This document shows, one piece after another, positions 1 through 10,308 of a stretch of 64,000 nt of DNA (position 1 is the stretch's first letter; each line of letters begins with the position of its first letter). The position numbers and the translations under genes were made by a program. The stretch covers positions 496,001 through 560,000 of the forward strand of contig CP091724.1 of assembly GCA_022009795.1 (NCBI GenBank). The letters are read 5' to 3'. The DNA comes from Anaerotruncus sp. (GTDB lineage: Bacteria > Bacillota > Clostridia > Oscillospirales > Acutalibacteraceae). The notes below the pieces were generated by a model. That model was not told where the DNA came from. It worked only from the letters and a program-made list of their open reading frames with translations, and made no database searches.

Positions 1-196
1 TTACACCGCCGCAAAAAGTTGCACAAATTATCTTTTTATGTTTATATTTTTAAACTATAATATGAACAAAAAGATTGCGCATATATGAATAAATAATTAA
101 ATATAACGAATTGTAGAAAATGTTTCTACTTTTTCGGAATACCATTTCGATAATATGCATATATTTATTATTATACTTATTTTTTTGGGTGATATA

Positions 197-741
197 ATGA
201 AAACAGAAAAAAATGCAATGTCGGATTTGCCGATATTTTTCAGTGAAAACCAAAGCAAAAAAATAAAGCAAAAACCCGTGAACTGTGTTTTTGCACTGAA
301 TCACACACCGCCCGGCAATGCGGCGGCAAAAAAATTAAAATTATTTCTTTGTTGCTTCCCAATGCGAAAAATGAAGTTGAAATTATGCCGCCTTTTTATT
401 GTGATTTCGGCTCAAATTGCTTTATAGAAAGTAATTCTTTTATAGGATATAATGCTTGCTTTTGCGATTATGATAAAATAATCATAGGCTCCGGCTGCTA
501 TATAGGCCCTTTTTGCAGCGTATATACCTTTGGCTTTATGCCGGAAAATCCGGGCAGTCCCGTTTCAAAGCCCGTTATAATAGAAAACGATGTATATATT
601 TGCGGCGATGTTAAAATTATGCCCGGTGTTAAAATCGGAAAGGGAAGTGTCATTTGCGCAGGCAGCGTTGTTTTCGGAAATATTCCGAGCGGTGTTGTTG
701 CGGCGGGGAATCCATGTGTGCCGGTTGGTAAAGTAAAATAA
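197..741 (+). CDS. Sugar O-acetyltransferase-like hexapeptide (left-handed beta-helix) protein, frameshifted
   Basis: The C-terminal half carries repeated hexapeptide units of the maltose/galactoside acetyltransferase family: IGSGCYIGPFCSVYT, then KPVIIENDVYICGDVKIMPG and VKIGKGSVICAGSVV, ending NIPSGVVAAGNP. Proteins of this fold are trimeric acetyl-CoA-dependent O-acetyltransferases. Reading starts at ATG 197 behind a GGGTGATA motif and must shift frame in the A7 run at about 328-334 to join the hexapeptide part, giving about 180 residues, a normal length. The usual catalytic His in the family motif TATHP is not present: the aligned stretch reads TFGFMP. Activity is therefore uncertain. The gene is convergent with the next one and stands alone. 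Confidence 0.7.
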
Positions 742-778
742 CGGCAAGCACTGAAAAAAATTATAACAGCCGAAAAAA

Positions 779-807
779 ATGCAGCCAAGGCTTTGCCCGG
801 GCTGCAT
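779..807 (-). terminator. Rho-independent terminator for the acn-icd-rex operon
   Basis: An 8-bp stem (ATGCAGCC/GGCTGCAT) is followed on the minus strand by seven T (A7 at 773-779 on the plus strand). It lies just past the stop of the last gene of the minus-strand operon and sits between convergent genes. Confidence 0.75.
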
Positions 808-812
808 AAAAT

Positions 813-1500
813 TTATTTATTGTCCTCAAGCAGATAAGTTCCGCTTGCAAGCACGGCAATGGCGTATTTGCCGAATTTATAATATCGCTTTACGCTCTCC
901 TCAAAGGTTAAATAATCGGAAACGGTTAAATCCATTCCGCTTATTTTGCGCACCTTGTTGCCTGAGCTGCAAACGAATACATCTCCATCGCCAACGGAAA
1001 TGTGTATCGGCGAATCGAATGTGGTTGTGTCTTTCCCGCCGATTCGCAAATCCACCTGCATGTTTTGGCAGGAATATCTGATTGCGCAGCTTTCGGCAGG
1101 GCAGATGCACCAAAAATATTTGCCGTCAAGCGCAAGAGAGCAAAACCGCATTATCATGGTATTTGAAATATCCGCTCCACACAAGTTCGCCTTCGCGGTC
1201 AAATATACCCGCTTCGCCGTTCGGATAAACGGCAAGCACGCGCCTGTCATAAAGCACAGCGGCGTCGCATTGCACAAAATTCGGAATAATCTCGCTTATT
1301 TTAGTGTAAGCCGAGCCGAATTTTTTAAACAGATAGGCATTTTTTGTTAAAACCTCTTTGGTTTTGTTTTCAAAGTCTATAACACTGTATCGCGCCTTGA
1401 ATTGAGTTGTGTTTAAAAGCGGCTGTTTTTCAACAAGCACGGCTTTGCCGTCGTCGTATTTTAAAACATCAACTATTTCTTTGGTACTGATTTTAATCAA
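813..1500 (-). CDS. Hypothetical protein downstream of rex, frameshifted
   Basis: I do not recognise this family. The protein is about 228 residues, has no signal peptide or membrane segment, and alternates short beta-like stretches (for example GKAVLVEKQPLLNTTQFKA, VLAVYPNGEAGIFDREGELVW), a texture seen in WD/beta-propeller-like proteins. The start is a TTG at 1500-1498, supported by GGAGG seven bases upstream inside the end of rex. The frame breaks around 1130. It is the last gene of the acn-icd-rex operon, three bases after rex, so co-transcription is expected. No function is proposed. Confidence 0.55.
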
Positions 1501-1502
1501 GG

Positions 1503-2141
1503 TTATTCCTCCGCTGAGGTAAGATAGCCGAGAGTCATAAGGCTGTCGGTTAAATGCACATTTTCAACAAGCACACCGGGATGTGCCATCGCAATATCAT
1601 AGTTGCTGAAATTCCAAAAGCTTTTAACGCCTTGGTTAATCAGCAGCTGTGTAAGCTCTCTCATATCGTTGGAGGGAATGCAGATAACGGCGCAAATCGG
1701 TTTGTTGTCTATGCAGAAATTTTCAAGGTGATCAATGTTTCTGATCGGAATACCTTTAATCATATTTCCGCAGATAGCCTCGTTTTTATCAAAAATGCCT
1801 ATAAGCTTAAAACCGCTGTTTACACCGAAAATTTTGTTGCACACGGCTTTTCCGAGGTTGCCTGCTCCTATAAGAACTGTTTTGCGCTCTTCGTGCACAC
1901 CCAAAATCTCGCCGATTTTAGTGTGCAGCTCCGGCACATTGTAGCCGTAGCCCTGCTGTCCGAAGCCGCCGAAGCAGTTAAAATCGTGGCGGATTTGAGA
2001 TGCAGTAAGCCCCATTCTGTTTGCAAGCTCTCTTGAACTTATTCTCACTATTCCGTTTTCTTTAAGGCTTTGCAAAAATCTGTAATATCGCGGCAGCCTT
2101 TTTATAACGGAAATAGAAATATTGTCATCCCTTTTATCCAT
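1503..2141 (-). CDS. rex: Redox-sensing transcriptional repressor Rex
   Basis: This is an intact 212-residue protein of normal Rex length. The N-terminal winged helix contains SSRELANRMGLTASQIRHDF, and the motif GGFGQQGYGYNV follows. A Rossmann fold then reads VLIGAGNLGKAV, the GxGxxG NAD(H)-binding loop. Rex binds DNA when the NADH/NAD+ ratio is low and represses fermentative and redox genes. It is the third gene of a minus-strand operon behind aconitase and isocitrate dehydrogenase, 26 bases after icd. I found no clear TTGTTAA-N4-TTAACAA Rex box in the aconitase leader, so autoregulation of this operon is not shown. Confidence 0.95.
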   Translation of the reverse strand: MDKRDDNISISVIKRLPRYYRFLQSLKENGIVRISSRELANRMGLTASQIRHDFNCFGGFGQQGYGYNVPELHTKIGEILGVHEERKTVLIGAGNLGKAVCNKIFGVNSGFKLIGIFDKNEAICGNMIKGIPIRNIDHLENFCIDNKPICAVICIPSNDMRELTQLLINQGVKSFWNFSNYDIAMAHPGVLVENVHLTDSLMTLGYLTSAEE

Positions 2142-2167
2142 AAATATTACCTCTTTTACGGATGCGA

Positions 2168-3348
2168 TTATTCTGCGTCCTTAGTGATGGTTTCCATAAC
2201 ATAATCGCCGAATTCGTCGCAGGTGCAGCCTGTGTCGCGGCCTGTGATGGTAAGCTTCTTTTCGGTGAACATGCATTTGTCAAGCGCTTTTTCAAGTGCG
2301 TCCGCTTTATCTTGGAATCCAATGTGTGAAAGCATCATAACAGTTGCACGAAGCATGCTGCAGGGATCTGCATATTGGCCTCTGCCCTCTGAAATCATTC
2401 TTGGAGCTGAGCCGTGAATCGCCTCAAACATTGCATATTTTTTGCCGATATTGGCGCTGCCCGCTGTGCCGACGCCGCCCTGGAACTCGGCAGCTTCATC
2501 CGTGATAATATCCCCGTAAAGATTGGGAAGAACAAAAACCTTAAAGTCTTTTCTTCTCATCGGGTCGATAAGCTTAGCCGTTGTGATGTCGATATACCAG
2601 TCATCTGTAACGATATCGGGATATTCCTCGCCGATTTTTTTGGCTGTGTTAAGAAATTTGCCGTCGGTTGTTTTGATGATGTTTGCCTTGGTGATGATTG
2701 AAACCTTGCCCTTGTTGTTCTTCTTTGCATATTCGTAAGCAAGGCGGGCGATTCTTTCACAGCCCTCCTGTGTTGCAACGGTGAAATCAACCGCAAGATC
2801 GTCGGTGATGTTTACGCCGTATGAGCCTACCGCGTAACCGCCCTCCGTGTTTTCACGGAAGAAGGTCCAGTCAATGCCCTCCTCGGGAACTCTTACGGGG
2901 CGCATATTTGCAAAAAGGTCAAGCTCCTTGCGCATTGCAACATTAGCGGATTCAACATTCGGCCAACCGTCGCCCTGGCGGGGGGTGGTTGTGGGGCCTT
3001 TAAGAATAACATGGCAGGATTTAAGCTCTTCAAGCACGTCATCGGGAATTGCTTTAAGGTATTTTGCGCGGTTTTTCGATAGTAAGGCCGTCTATTTCCT
3101 TAAACTGAACCTTGCCGCTTGCAACTTCGTCTTTAAGCAGAAAGCGGAGCACTCTTTTCGCTTTCTTTTTGTGATTACGGGGCCGATTCCGTCGCCGCCG
3201 CAGATGCCGATAACAATAGTGTCAAGATTTTTGGTAATCAACAAAATCCTTTTCAGCTTTGATTTTTTTTGCTCTTGCAAGCTGGCCTTCCATCAGCTCT
3301 CTGAATTTTGCAACTGCTTCGTCAATTGCGATTTTTTTCGTTATCCAT
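2168..3348 (-). CDS. icd: Isocitrate/isopropylmalate-family dehydrogenase, probably NAD(P)-dependent isocitrate dehydrogenase, frameshifted
   Basis: Oxidative decarboxylation of isocitrate to 2-oxoglutarate is expected. The motifs ICGGDGIGPVIT, FFRENTEGGYAVGS, DDWYIDI, FVLPNLYGDIITDEAAEFQGG and FEAIHGSAPR are those of the decarboxylating beta-hydroxyacid dehydrogenases. A lysine- and glutamate-rich N-terminal extension of about 40 residues precedes the Rossmann part, typical of the clostridial form. Adjacency to aconitase favours isocitrate over isopropylmalate as substrate. The start ATG at 3348 has GGAG upstream. The frame shifts several times between 3050 and 3330. It is the middle gene of acn-icd-rex, 30 bases after acn. 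Confidence 0.85.
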
Positions 3349-3378
3349 TGTTTTTTTCTCCTTAATGAATTAAATGGG

Positions 3379-5321
3379 TTATTTGTTCATTTCTCTTGTG
3401 TAGTCAAGCAAACCGCCGCAAAGCAGCATGTCTCTCTGTCTTTCGGAAAGGTGAGATGAATCAAGCTCGTATTCCTCTCCCTTTGTGATGTTTTTAAGAA
3501 CAATGCTTTCGTTGCTACTGAGGCGCTCTCTGATTTCGGGAAGCGCAAGCTCGTCACCCTGAGTGATTTTTATCGTAATCCGCTTCGTTTTTGAAGGTGA
3601 AGGGAAGAATGCCGGCGTTAACAAGATTTGCAACATGAATTCTTGCAAAGCTCTTTGTGATAACAGCCTTAACGCCGAGGTAAAGCGGCACAAGCGCTGC
3701 GTGCTCACGGCTTGAGCCTTGGCCGTAGTTGGCACCGCCGATTATAAAGCCCTTGCCCTCTTTCTTGATTCTTTCGGGGAATGTTTCATCACAAACGCCG
3801 AAGCAGAATTGAGAAAGGTGGGGAATGTTTGAACGGTAGGGAAGAATTTTTGCGCCTGCGGGCATGATATGGTCGGTTGTGATGTTGTCGCCGACCTTAA
3901 GCACTGCCTTGGCTTCGATTTCAGCCGGAAGCGGCTCTGTTTTCGGGAAAGGCTTAATGTTAGGCCCTCTGAGCACTTCAACATCCTTGGCTTCTTCTTC
4001 GCTTGCGGGCGGCTCAATCATATTGTCGTTAATAATGAACTTTTCGGGCATCGAAACCTTGGGAGCTTCGCCCATCTCTCTCGGGTCGGTAAGATAGCCG
4101 GTAAGTGCCGAGCAGGCTGCAACTTCGGGAGAAACAAGGTAAATGCTTGCATCCTTTGTGCCGCTTCTGCCTTCAAAGTTTCTGTTAAATGTGCGAAGTG
4201 AAACGCCCTTTGAATTGGGGCTTTGACCCATGCCGATGCAGGGACCGCATGCGGATTCAAGAATTCTTGCGCCTGCGTTGATCATATCTGCGAGCGCTCC
4301 GTTAAGAGCAAGCATGTTGAGCACCTGCTTTGAGCCGGGTGCAATGCAAAGAGAAACGGTGGGGCAGATTGTTTTGCCTTTAAGGATTGAAGCGACCTTC
4401 ATCATATCAGTGTAGGATGAGTTTGTGCAGGAGCCGATTGCAACTTGGTCTACCTTGATTTTTCCGATTTCTTCCGTTGATTTAACATTGTCGGGCATAT
4501 GGGGGCAGGCGGCAAGCGGTTCAAGCTTGCAAAGGTCAATGTCGATTACTTCGTCGTATTCCGCGTCGGGATCGGGAAGAATTTCCGTCCAGTCGCTCTC
4601 GCGACCCTGTGCTCTCAGGAATGAAAGCGTGATTTCATCTGAGGGGAATATGGAGGTTGTTGCGCCGAGCTCTGCGCCCATGTTTGTGATGGTTGCGCGT
4701 TCGGGAACTGATAAGGTTTTAACGCCGTCATCGCCGTATTCGATGATTTTGCCCACGCCGCCTTTAACGCTCATGATCTTAAGAACTTCAAGTATGATGT
4801 CCTTTGCGGAAACCCAAGGCTTAAGATAGCCGTGAAGATTTATTCTTGTCATTTTCGGCATCGGAATGTAGTAGGTGCCGCCGCCCATGGCAACAGCCAC
4901 ATCAAGGCCGCCGGCGCCCATAGCAAGCATGCCTATTCCGCCGCCTGTGGGTGTGTGGCTGTCGGAGCCGATAAGTGTTTTTCCGGGAATGCCGAATCTT
5001 TCAAGATGAACCTGGTGGCATATGCCGTTGCCGGGTCTTGAAAAATAAATGCCGTGCTTTTTGGTAACGGTTTGAATGTAGCGGTGATCGTCTGCATTTT
5101 CAAAGCCCGTCTGTAAAGTGTTGTGGTCAATATAGGCAACGCTTTTTTTCGGTTTTTAACGCGGTCAACACCCATTGCTTCAAATTCAAGATAAGCCATG
5201 GTGCCGGTTGCATCCTGAGTAAGTGTTTGGTCGATTCTCAAACCGATTTCGGTTCCGGGAATCATTTCGCCTTCAACAAGGTGCGCCTTAATGAGCTTTT
5301 TGTGCTAAAAGTAAGTCCCAT
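3379..5321 (-). CDS. acn: Aconitate hydratase, frameshifted
   Basis: It converts citrate to isocitrate through a [4Fe-4S] cluster. The first part reads LIGSDSHTPTGGGIGMLAMGAGG. The cluster cysteines are seen in GSCTNSSYTD and ESACGPCIGMGQ. The swivel domain has DNITTDHIMPAG, GGANYGQGSSREHAA and RIHVANLVNAGILP. The length of about 645 residues matches the bacterial/mitochondrial-type single-chain enzyme of clostridia. ATG 5321 is preceded by GAGGAGG. Frame breaks lie near 5290, 5155, 4935 and 3570-3740, all in A or T runs or short repeats. It heads the minus-strand operon with icd and rex, the oxidative branch to 2-oxoglutarate and glutamate. Confidence 0.93.
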
Positions 5322-5363
5322 GATGACTTCCTCCTCAAGTTATTTATTTTTTGTCAATCTATT

Positions 5364-5390
5364 TTTATAATATTGTTCAAGTTGTGTCAA
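5364..5390 (-). promoter_or_regulatory. Candidate promoter of the acn-icd-rex operon
   Basis: On the minus strand TTGACA (5390-5385) is followed after 15 bases by TATAAA (5369-5364), about 45 bases before the aconitase start. The spacer is shorter than the ideal 17, and the region is T-rich, so a homopolymer miscount could explain this. Confidence 0.4.
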
Positions 5391-5520
5391 TCTTTTTTTG
5401 TGTAAATAATAATAAAATAATTTAAACATTATATTAGCGATTTGTTGAATTATTTTTTTCGCTATATGCTACAATATATCAGGATAAATGGGCACACTAA
5501 CACAAAAGGATGTGTTTTTA

Positions 5521-6215
5521 TGCCCGATGAACAAAATGAAAATACGGAGAATGTTCAGGAAAATAACTCCTCTTCCGATTTTGAAACAGGCTCGATCACC
5601 GTTAAGAAAAACGGCCATTTTATCCATTGCCTCACCATAATCGGCCAAATAGAGGGGCATTATATTCTGCCCAGCCAAAATAAAACCACTAAGTATGAGC
5701 ATGTTATACCTCAGCTTGTGGCAATCGAGGAAAGTGCCGAAATAGAGGGCTTGCTGATTATCTTAAACACGGTCGGCGGCGATGTGGAGGCAGGCCTTGC
5801 GATTGCAGAGCTTTTGTCCACAATGAAAACGCCAACGGCCTCTCTCGTTCTCGGTGGCGGCCATTCGATCGGCGTGCCGCTTGCGGTTTCGTGCCGAAAA
5901 AGTTTTATCGTTCCGAGCGCCACGATGACGGTGCACCCCGTGCGCCTCAACGGCCTTGTGCTCGGCGTGCCGCAAACGCTTTCTTATTTTGAAAAAATGC
6001 AGGACAGAATCGTTAATTTCGTTGAAAATAATTCTAAAATTTCCGCAGCCGATTTTCGCTCCCTTATGATGAAAACGGGCGAACTTGTTATGGATGTGGG
6101 CACAGTGCTGGACGGCGAAGGCGCGGTTGAATGCGGGCTTGTCGATTCGCTCGGAGGGCTTTGCGATGCTCTCGATTATCTCAACTCGGTAATTGAAAGC
6201 GAGGCGGCGCAATGA
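5521..6215 (+). CDS. tepA: ClpP-like translocation-enhancing protein TepA (ClpP/crotonase-fold protease)
   Basis: The 231-residue protein has the ClpP/SppA fold: ILNTVGGDVEAGLAIAELLSTM with the glycine-rich strand, then VLGGGHSIGVPLAVSC with the nucleophile serine in the GGxxxSIGxPLAVS segment, then ATMTVHPVRLNG with the conserved His. A hydrophilic Glu/Asn-rich N-terminus of about 25 residues precedes it. ATG 5521 is chosen because AAAGGATG lies upstream; an in-frame ATG near 5442 has no ribosome site. As in Bacillus (ymfB-ylzJ-spoIIIE), it precedes ylzJ and ftsK/spoIIIE, which supports the name. Confidence 0.9.
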
Positions 6216-6334
6216 TTTGGTCGGTTGTTTGCGAGGGTGAAATCTTCGCTTCAAATTCTGCTTTTGCCGCGAAAAGCGGCGGTGCACGCTCAAGCAATCC
6301 TTACGATTATTTAAGGTGCGGATATTTTTCTTGA
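6212..6334 (+). CDS. Short YlzJ-like protein
   Basis: This is a 40-residue frame starting at ATG 6212, overlapping the tepA stop by four bases (ATGA). The opening IWSVVCEGEIFA resembles the start of YlzJ proteins, and SSNPYDYL resembles their STNPxDFL core. It lies exactly where ylzJ lies in Bacillus and clostridia, between tepA and the ftsK region. It is shorter than the usual 60-70 residues, so part may be missing or the frame may be damaged. The function of YlzJ is unknown. The call rests on position and these weak matches. Confidence 0.55.
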   Translation: MIWSVVCEGEIFASNSAFAAKSGGARSSNPYDYLRCGYFS

Positions 6335-6363
6335 TAACGCTTCTCTGTTCGGAGGTAAAAATT

Positions 6364-7232
6364 TTGTCGATTTTAACAGCGATATTTCAAGCAATCGGCC
6401 AGGTGCTGACTTATATTTTTCCGCTGTCGGAAAGCGGCCATTCGGCGATATTTCATGATTTTTTTCCGGCAGATTTACCGGTTCGTGCTCGGAGCTTACC
6501 GGGCTAATACATATCGGTATTGCCGTGGGCATAATCGCAGCGTTTTGGAAGGTCTTTTTAAAGCTTATATTTGAATTTGTTTTAACGGGTAAAGAGATTT
6601 TCACAAAAAAGCTTGATTTGAAAAAAACGGCAAATTCCCGCAAGTTTATGTACTACACTTTCATTCCGTATATATTTATGCTTGCGTATTTAATTCCCGT
6701 CGGCAGCACAAATATTTACGGCGTTTTGCACGCCTATGCTTATGACGGCAATTTGGTTTCCGAGGGCATTTGCTTTTTGGTGGATGCCGTTTTTTTGCTC
6801 TTTGCGTATTTCAGGCTCAAAAAAAACGAAAAAGGCAATCAGCTTTCGCTTCCCGCGGTGCTTGTTGTGGGCTGCGCAGTGTTTTTTTGCGCTGCCCGTT
6901 TCGGGGCTTTCGCTCTGCGCTCTTGTAATAGCAATTCTTGCGCTTTTCGGCACAAATCCCAAAATCGCATTCAGATATTTTTATTTCACTGAGCGCACCG
7001 ATTCTTTTGGTGCAGGGTATTATCGAAATAGCAACCTGCGTTTCATATGTTAATATTTTTGCGGGCATTATCGGTGTGGTTATCGCAATCGCGCTCACAT
7101 TTATTGCGTCAAAAATTTTTTTGTTGCAGATTGTTAAAAAGCAATTCGCTTAATTATTTTTCGTACTATGGCTTCACCGTCGGCGGTCTTACGCTGATAA
7201 TAGGAATAATCGAAATCATCGTAAGAAAATAA
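6364..7232 (+). CDS. UppP/BacA-family integral membrane protein with degenerate active site, frameshifted
   Basis: About 285 residues with many hydrophobic segments. The N-terminal motif AIGQVLTYIFPLSESGH aligns with the undecaprenyl-diphosphatase signature (E-GLTE-FLPVSSTGH), and a later stretch near 6895-7010, ALPVSGLSLCALVI...RYSFSLSAPILL after frame repair, aligns with the PGFSRSG...SFLLAVP region. Of the residues regarded as catalytic in E. coli UppP, the His of SxSGH is kept. Both Glu are replaced (Q and Y), and no Arg is found at the SRSG motif. The start is TTG 6364 with GGAGG upstream. Frames break near 6500, 6880, 6975 and 7130. It lies between ylzJ and ftsK. Confidence 0.65.
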
Positions 7233-7255
7233 TTCGGCAATTATAAGAGGTAAAT

Positions 7256-9830
7256 ATGGCAAATACTAAAAAAATATAAAAATTCTTCTAAAAAAACCGA
7301 ATAATTCAAGAAAAAAAGAGCAGCAAATCGTTAGGGACAACAGTGCCGACATCAGCCGTGTTGCCGGCGTAGTGCTTTTTGCTCTTTCTGTGTTGTTCTT
7401 CTTTATTTCAATCATAAAAGGGCAGGGCGCTTGGCTTTTCTTACATAATCTTTATGTTGGTGCATTCGGTATGTTTGCGGCTTGGGTTTTTCCGATTTTA
7501 ACCGTTGTTATAACCGTGCTCTATTCGATAAAAGATCATGAACCGAAGCTGTTGCTTGTTAAAAGCCTTGAAAGCGTTTTGATGGTGCTTTTCATTTCCG
7601 CATTTATTCATATTTGCCAAAATCAACCCGGAGATGTGTTTAAAGACGCGGTTGTCAATTCTTATAATCAGGCACCGGAAATTTTTAACGGCGGCTTTTT
7701 CGGCGGAGTTCTCGGCTGGCTTATGCTCACGCTCGGCAAAGCCCCCGCCGTTATCGTTGATTTGATTTTTGATTTTTCGTTGTGTTTATGTTCCTCAGCG
7801 GAATAACGATAATTCAGTTTCTTAAGGGCGCGGCAAAGCCTGCAACGGCAACTTATGATAAGGTAAAGCCCGCTATTGATGAAAAAATCGAGCAGCGCAG
7901 AAAAGCAAAGGCTGCAATTGATGTGCCGCTTGATCCGGTTGCTCCCGGTGATGAAACCGATTCCGGCGATAAAAATAAAGACTAAGAAAAAGAAAAAAAG
8001 GACGAGCCTGAAATTCCCCAAACCGAGGAAATGAGGGTTTCTCAGCAAATTATTGATGATATTAACGCCGCTATAGCAAAGAAAAAGGCGGAGAAAGCAC
8101 AACCCGCTCCTCAGCCTGCAGAAGAAGTTAAAACCATTGACGAAATTGTTGAAAATGTAACGGAACCGAAAAATAAAAAATCCGAAAAGGCGGAGGCGGA
8201 TAAGCCTGCCGAAAAATTTGAGGTTTCGGACGACCAAATGAACTCCACGGTAGAGGATTATGTTATTCCTCCCGTGTCGCTCTTAAAGCACGCAAAGCAC
8301 GCGCAGGAAAAGGATGTGAGCAACGAGCTTAAAAACAGCGCAGAAAAGCTTGTGGATACTCTTCATTCCTTTAATGTTGACGCCACTATAACCGATATCA
8401 GCCGCGGTCCGAGCGTAACGCGCTATGAGCTGAAGCCTGCAACGGGTATCCGTATTTCCAAAATAACTACTCTGACTGATGACATTGCGCTTAATCTTGC
8501 GGCAACGTCAATCAGAATTGAAGCACCTATTCCGGGCAAGGCCGCCGTCGGCATCGAAGTTCCAAACGCAATCAGAAATTCCGTTTCTATGCGGGAAATT
8601 ATAGATTCCCCCGAATTTTCACGCCAAAAGTCAAAGCTTTCGGCAGGACTCGGCAAGGACATTTCCGGCAACTGCGTCTTTTGCGATGTTGCAAAAATGC
8701 CTCACCTGCTTATCGCCGGCACCACGGGATCAGGTAAATCCGTTTGCATGAATTCGATTATTGTTTCAATTCTTTACCGCGCAAAGCCCGATGAAGTTAA
8801 ATTCTTGATGATAGATCCCAAGCAGGTAGAATTTTCAAAATATGTAGGCATTCCGCACTTGCTTGTTCCCGTAGTAACCGATGCGCGCAAGGCTTCCGGT
8901 GCGCTCGGCTGGGCGGTTTCGGAAATGCTTCAGCGCTATGCCAAATTCTCCGAAACAGGCGTTAGGGATATAGAGGGCTACAATAAATATGTGCAAAAGC
9001 ACGATGATATGGAGCCGATGCCTAAGATCTGCATATTTATAGACGAGCTTGCCGATTTGATGATGGCAGCGCCAAAAGAGGTCGAAGATTCCATTTGCCG
9101 CCTTGCCCAAATGGCGCGTGCCGCAGGTATGCACCTTGTTATCGCAACTCAAAGGCCGTCCGTTGATGTTATAACGGGCCTTATTAAGGCGAATATTTCA
9201 TCGCGTATTGCACTTACGGTTTCTTCGCAAATAGATTCAAGAACAATCCTTGATTCAAGCGGAGCGGAAAAGCTGCTCGGCAAGGGCGATATGCTGTATA
9301 ATCCCATCGGCGCAAGCAAGCCCATTCGTGTTCAGGGCTGCTTTGTCAGTGATGAGGAAATTGAAGAGCTTTGTGATTTTTATTAAGAATCAGGGCGAAT
9401 CCGAATATGATGAAAATATTCAAAAGGAAATAGAAGCAAAGGCCGTTCAGGAAAAGAAAAGCCCGTTTGAGGGCGATGAGGAAGACAGTAATTTTGATCC
9501 GCTCTTTGAAAAAGCCGCCGAAATCGTTATGGAAACCGGCACGGCTTCAACTTCTTTCCTGCAAAGAAAGCTCTCCGTCGGTTATGCAAGAGGGGCGAAA
9601 ATTATCGATCAGCTTCAGGAATACGGCGTTATCGGCCCTCCCGAGGGAAGTAAACCCCGCCATTTGCTTATGAATAAGCAAATGTGGCTCGAAAAGCGCG
9701 CCTATGATGAGGGCGATAATTTCACGGCGGAAAAACACCGTTCAAATGCAAATTGAAGACGCAATGCCCGTGCCTCAAGAAGCGGAGCAGGAAAAATGAT
9801 TTGCCTTGGAACGATGCTTCCGAAGAATAA
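7256..9830 (+). CDS. ftsK: DNA translocase FtsK/SpoIIIE, frameshifted
   Basis: A membrane-anchored hexameric ATPase that pumps chromosomal DNA through the division or sporulation septum. The N-terminal part (7330-7820) holds about four membrane segments. A Lys/Glu/Pro-rich linker follows (7820-8300). The motor then carries Walker A GTTGSGKSV (about 8731), LMIDPKQVEFS, Walker B ICIFIDELADLMM and the motif ATQRPSVDVITGLIKANISSRIA. The C-terminal gamma winged helix includes TSFLQRKLSVGYARGAKIIDQLQ, which reads KOPS/SRS DNA sequences. Frame breaks occur near 7280, 7790, 7985, 9385 and 9745-9800. The probable end is NDLPWNDASEE. Context with tepA/ylzJ matches spoIIIE of Bacillus. Confidence 0.93.
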
Positions 9831-9911
9831 TCGTTATAAATTAAATTCATATGTTTTATAATCGTGCGGGCTTTTTTTCCGCACAAATAAGAAAAAGCTT
9901 CGGTGATTTTT

Positions 9912-10305
9912 ATGAGCGATAAAAACAACGGCGGCAAAAAGCCAGGTTTTTCATTTTTGCTTGCCGTTGCCATGTTTATATTTGCCGCTGTTTTTCGGCT
10001 ATATTGCTTTTTCTCAGCCAAAGGTCGGCACAAAATCAAATAACGAAATAAACACTGTTATGTATTCGCCGAGCTTTTCGGATCAGTCCGTCGAAACCAC
10101 GGCGCATACTTCCGATAAAATAAATTTAAACACCTGCACTGTCGATGATTTGCTTGCGATAGACGGAATAGGCGAAAGCCGCGCAAAGGCAATCGTTGCA
10201 TACAGAGAGCAAATCGGCGCATATAAAAGCGTTGAAGAAATTAAGAATATAAGCGGCATCGGCGATGCAACTTATGAGGCTCTTGCGCCTTATTTAACAG
10301 TTTAG
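9912..10305 (+). CDS. ComEA-like helix-hairpin-helix protein, frameshifted
   Basis: A short N-terminal lysine-containing stretch is followed by one membrane segment (PGFSFLLAVAMFIFAAVFF), a Ser/Thr-rich linker, and a C-terminal domain INLNTCTVDDLLAIDGIGESRAKAIVAYREQIG with a second hairpin NISGIGDATYEALAPYL. This is the DNA-binding domain arrangement of ComEA, the double-stranded DNA receptor of competence pili, but without its SLBB domain. About 130 residues. The frame breaks in the T run near 9990. The next gene is comFC, also a competence-linked family, three bases on. Confidence 0.8.
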
Positions 10306-10308
10306 CTT

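Noticed and set aside
50..304. A minus-strand 84-codon frame at the left edge
   Set aside because: Phe/Tyr/Ile-rich translation of AT-rich DNA, no ribosome site, and it overlaps the start of the acetyltransferase gene.
5370..5420. Rex-binding site before aconitase
   Set aside because: The stretch TTGTTCAAGTTGTGTCAA only loosely resembles TTGTTAA-N4-TTAACAA and lacks the second half-site.
6364..7232. Calling the membrane protein an active undecaprenyl-diphosphatase
   Set aside because: Two catalytic Glu and the Arg of the SRSG motif are absent in the readable sequence.
9864..9884. GTGCGG-gctttttttc-CCGCAC after ftsK as a terminator
   Set aside because: The T run is inside the loop and none follows the stem; the next gene is probably co-transcribed.
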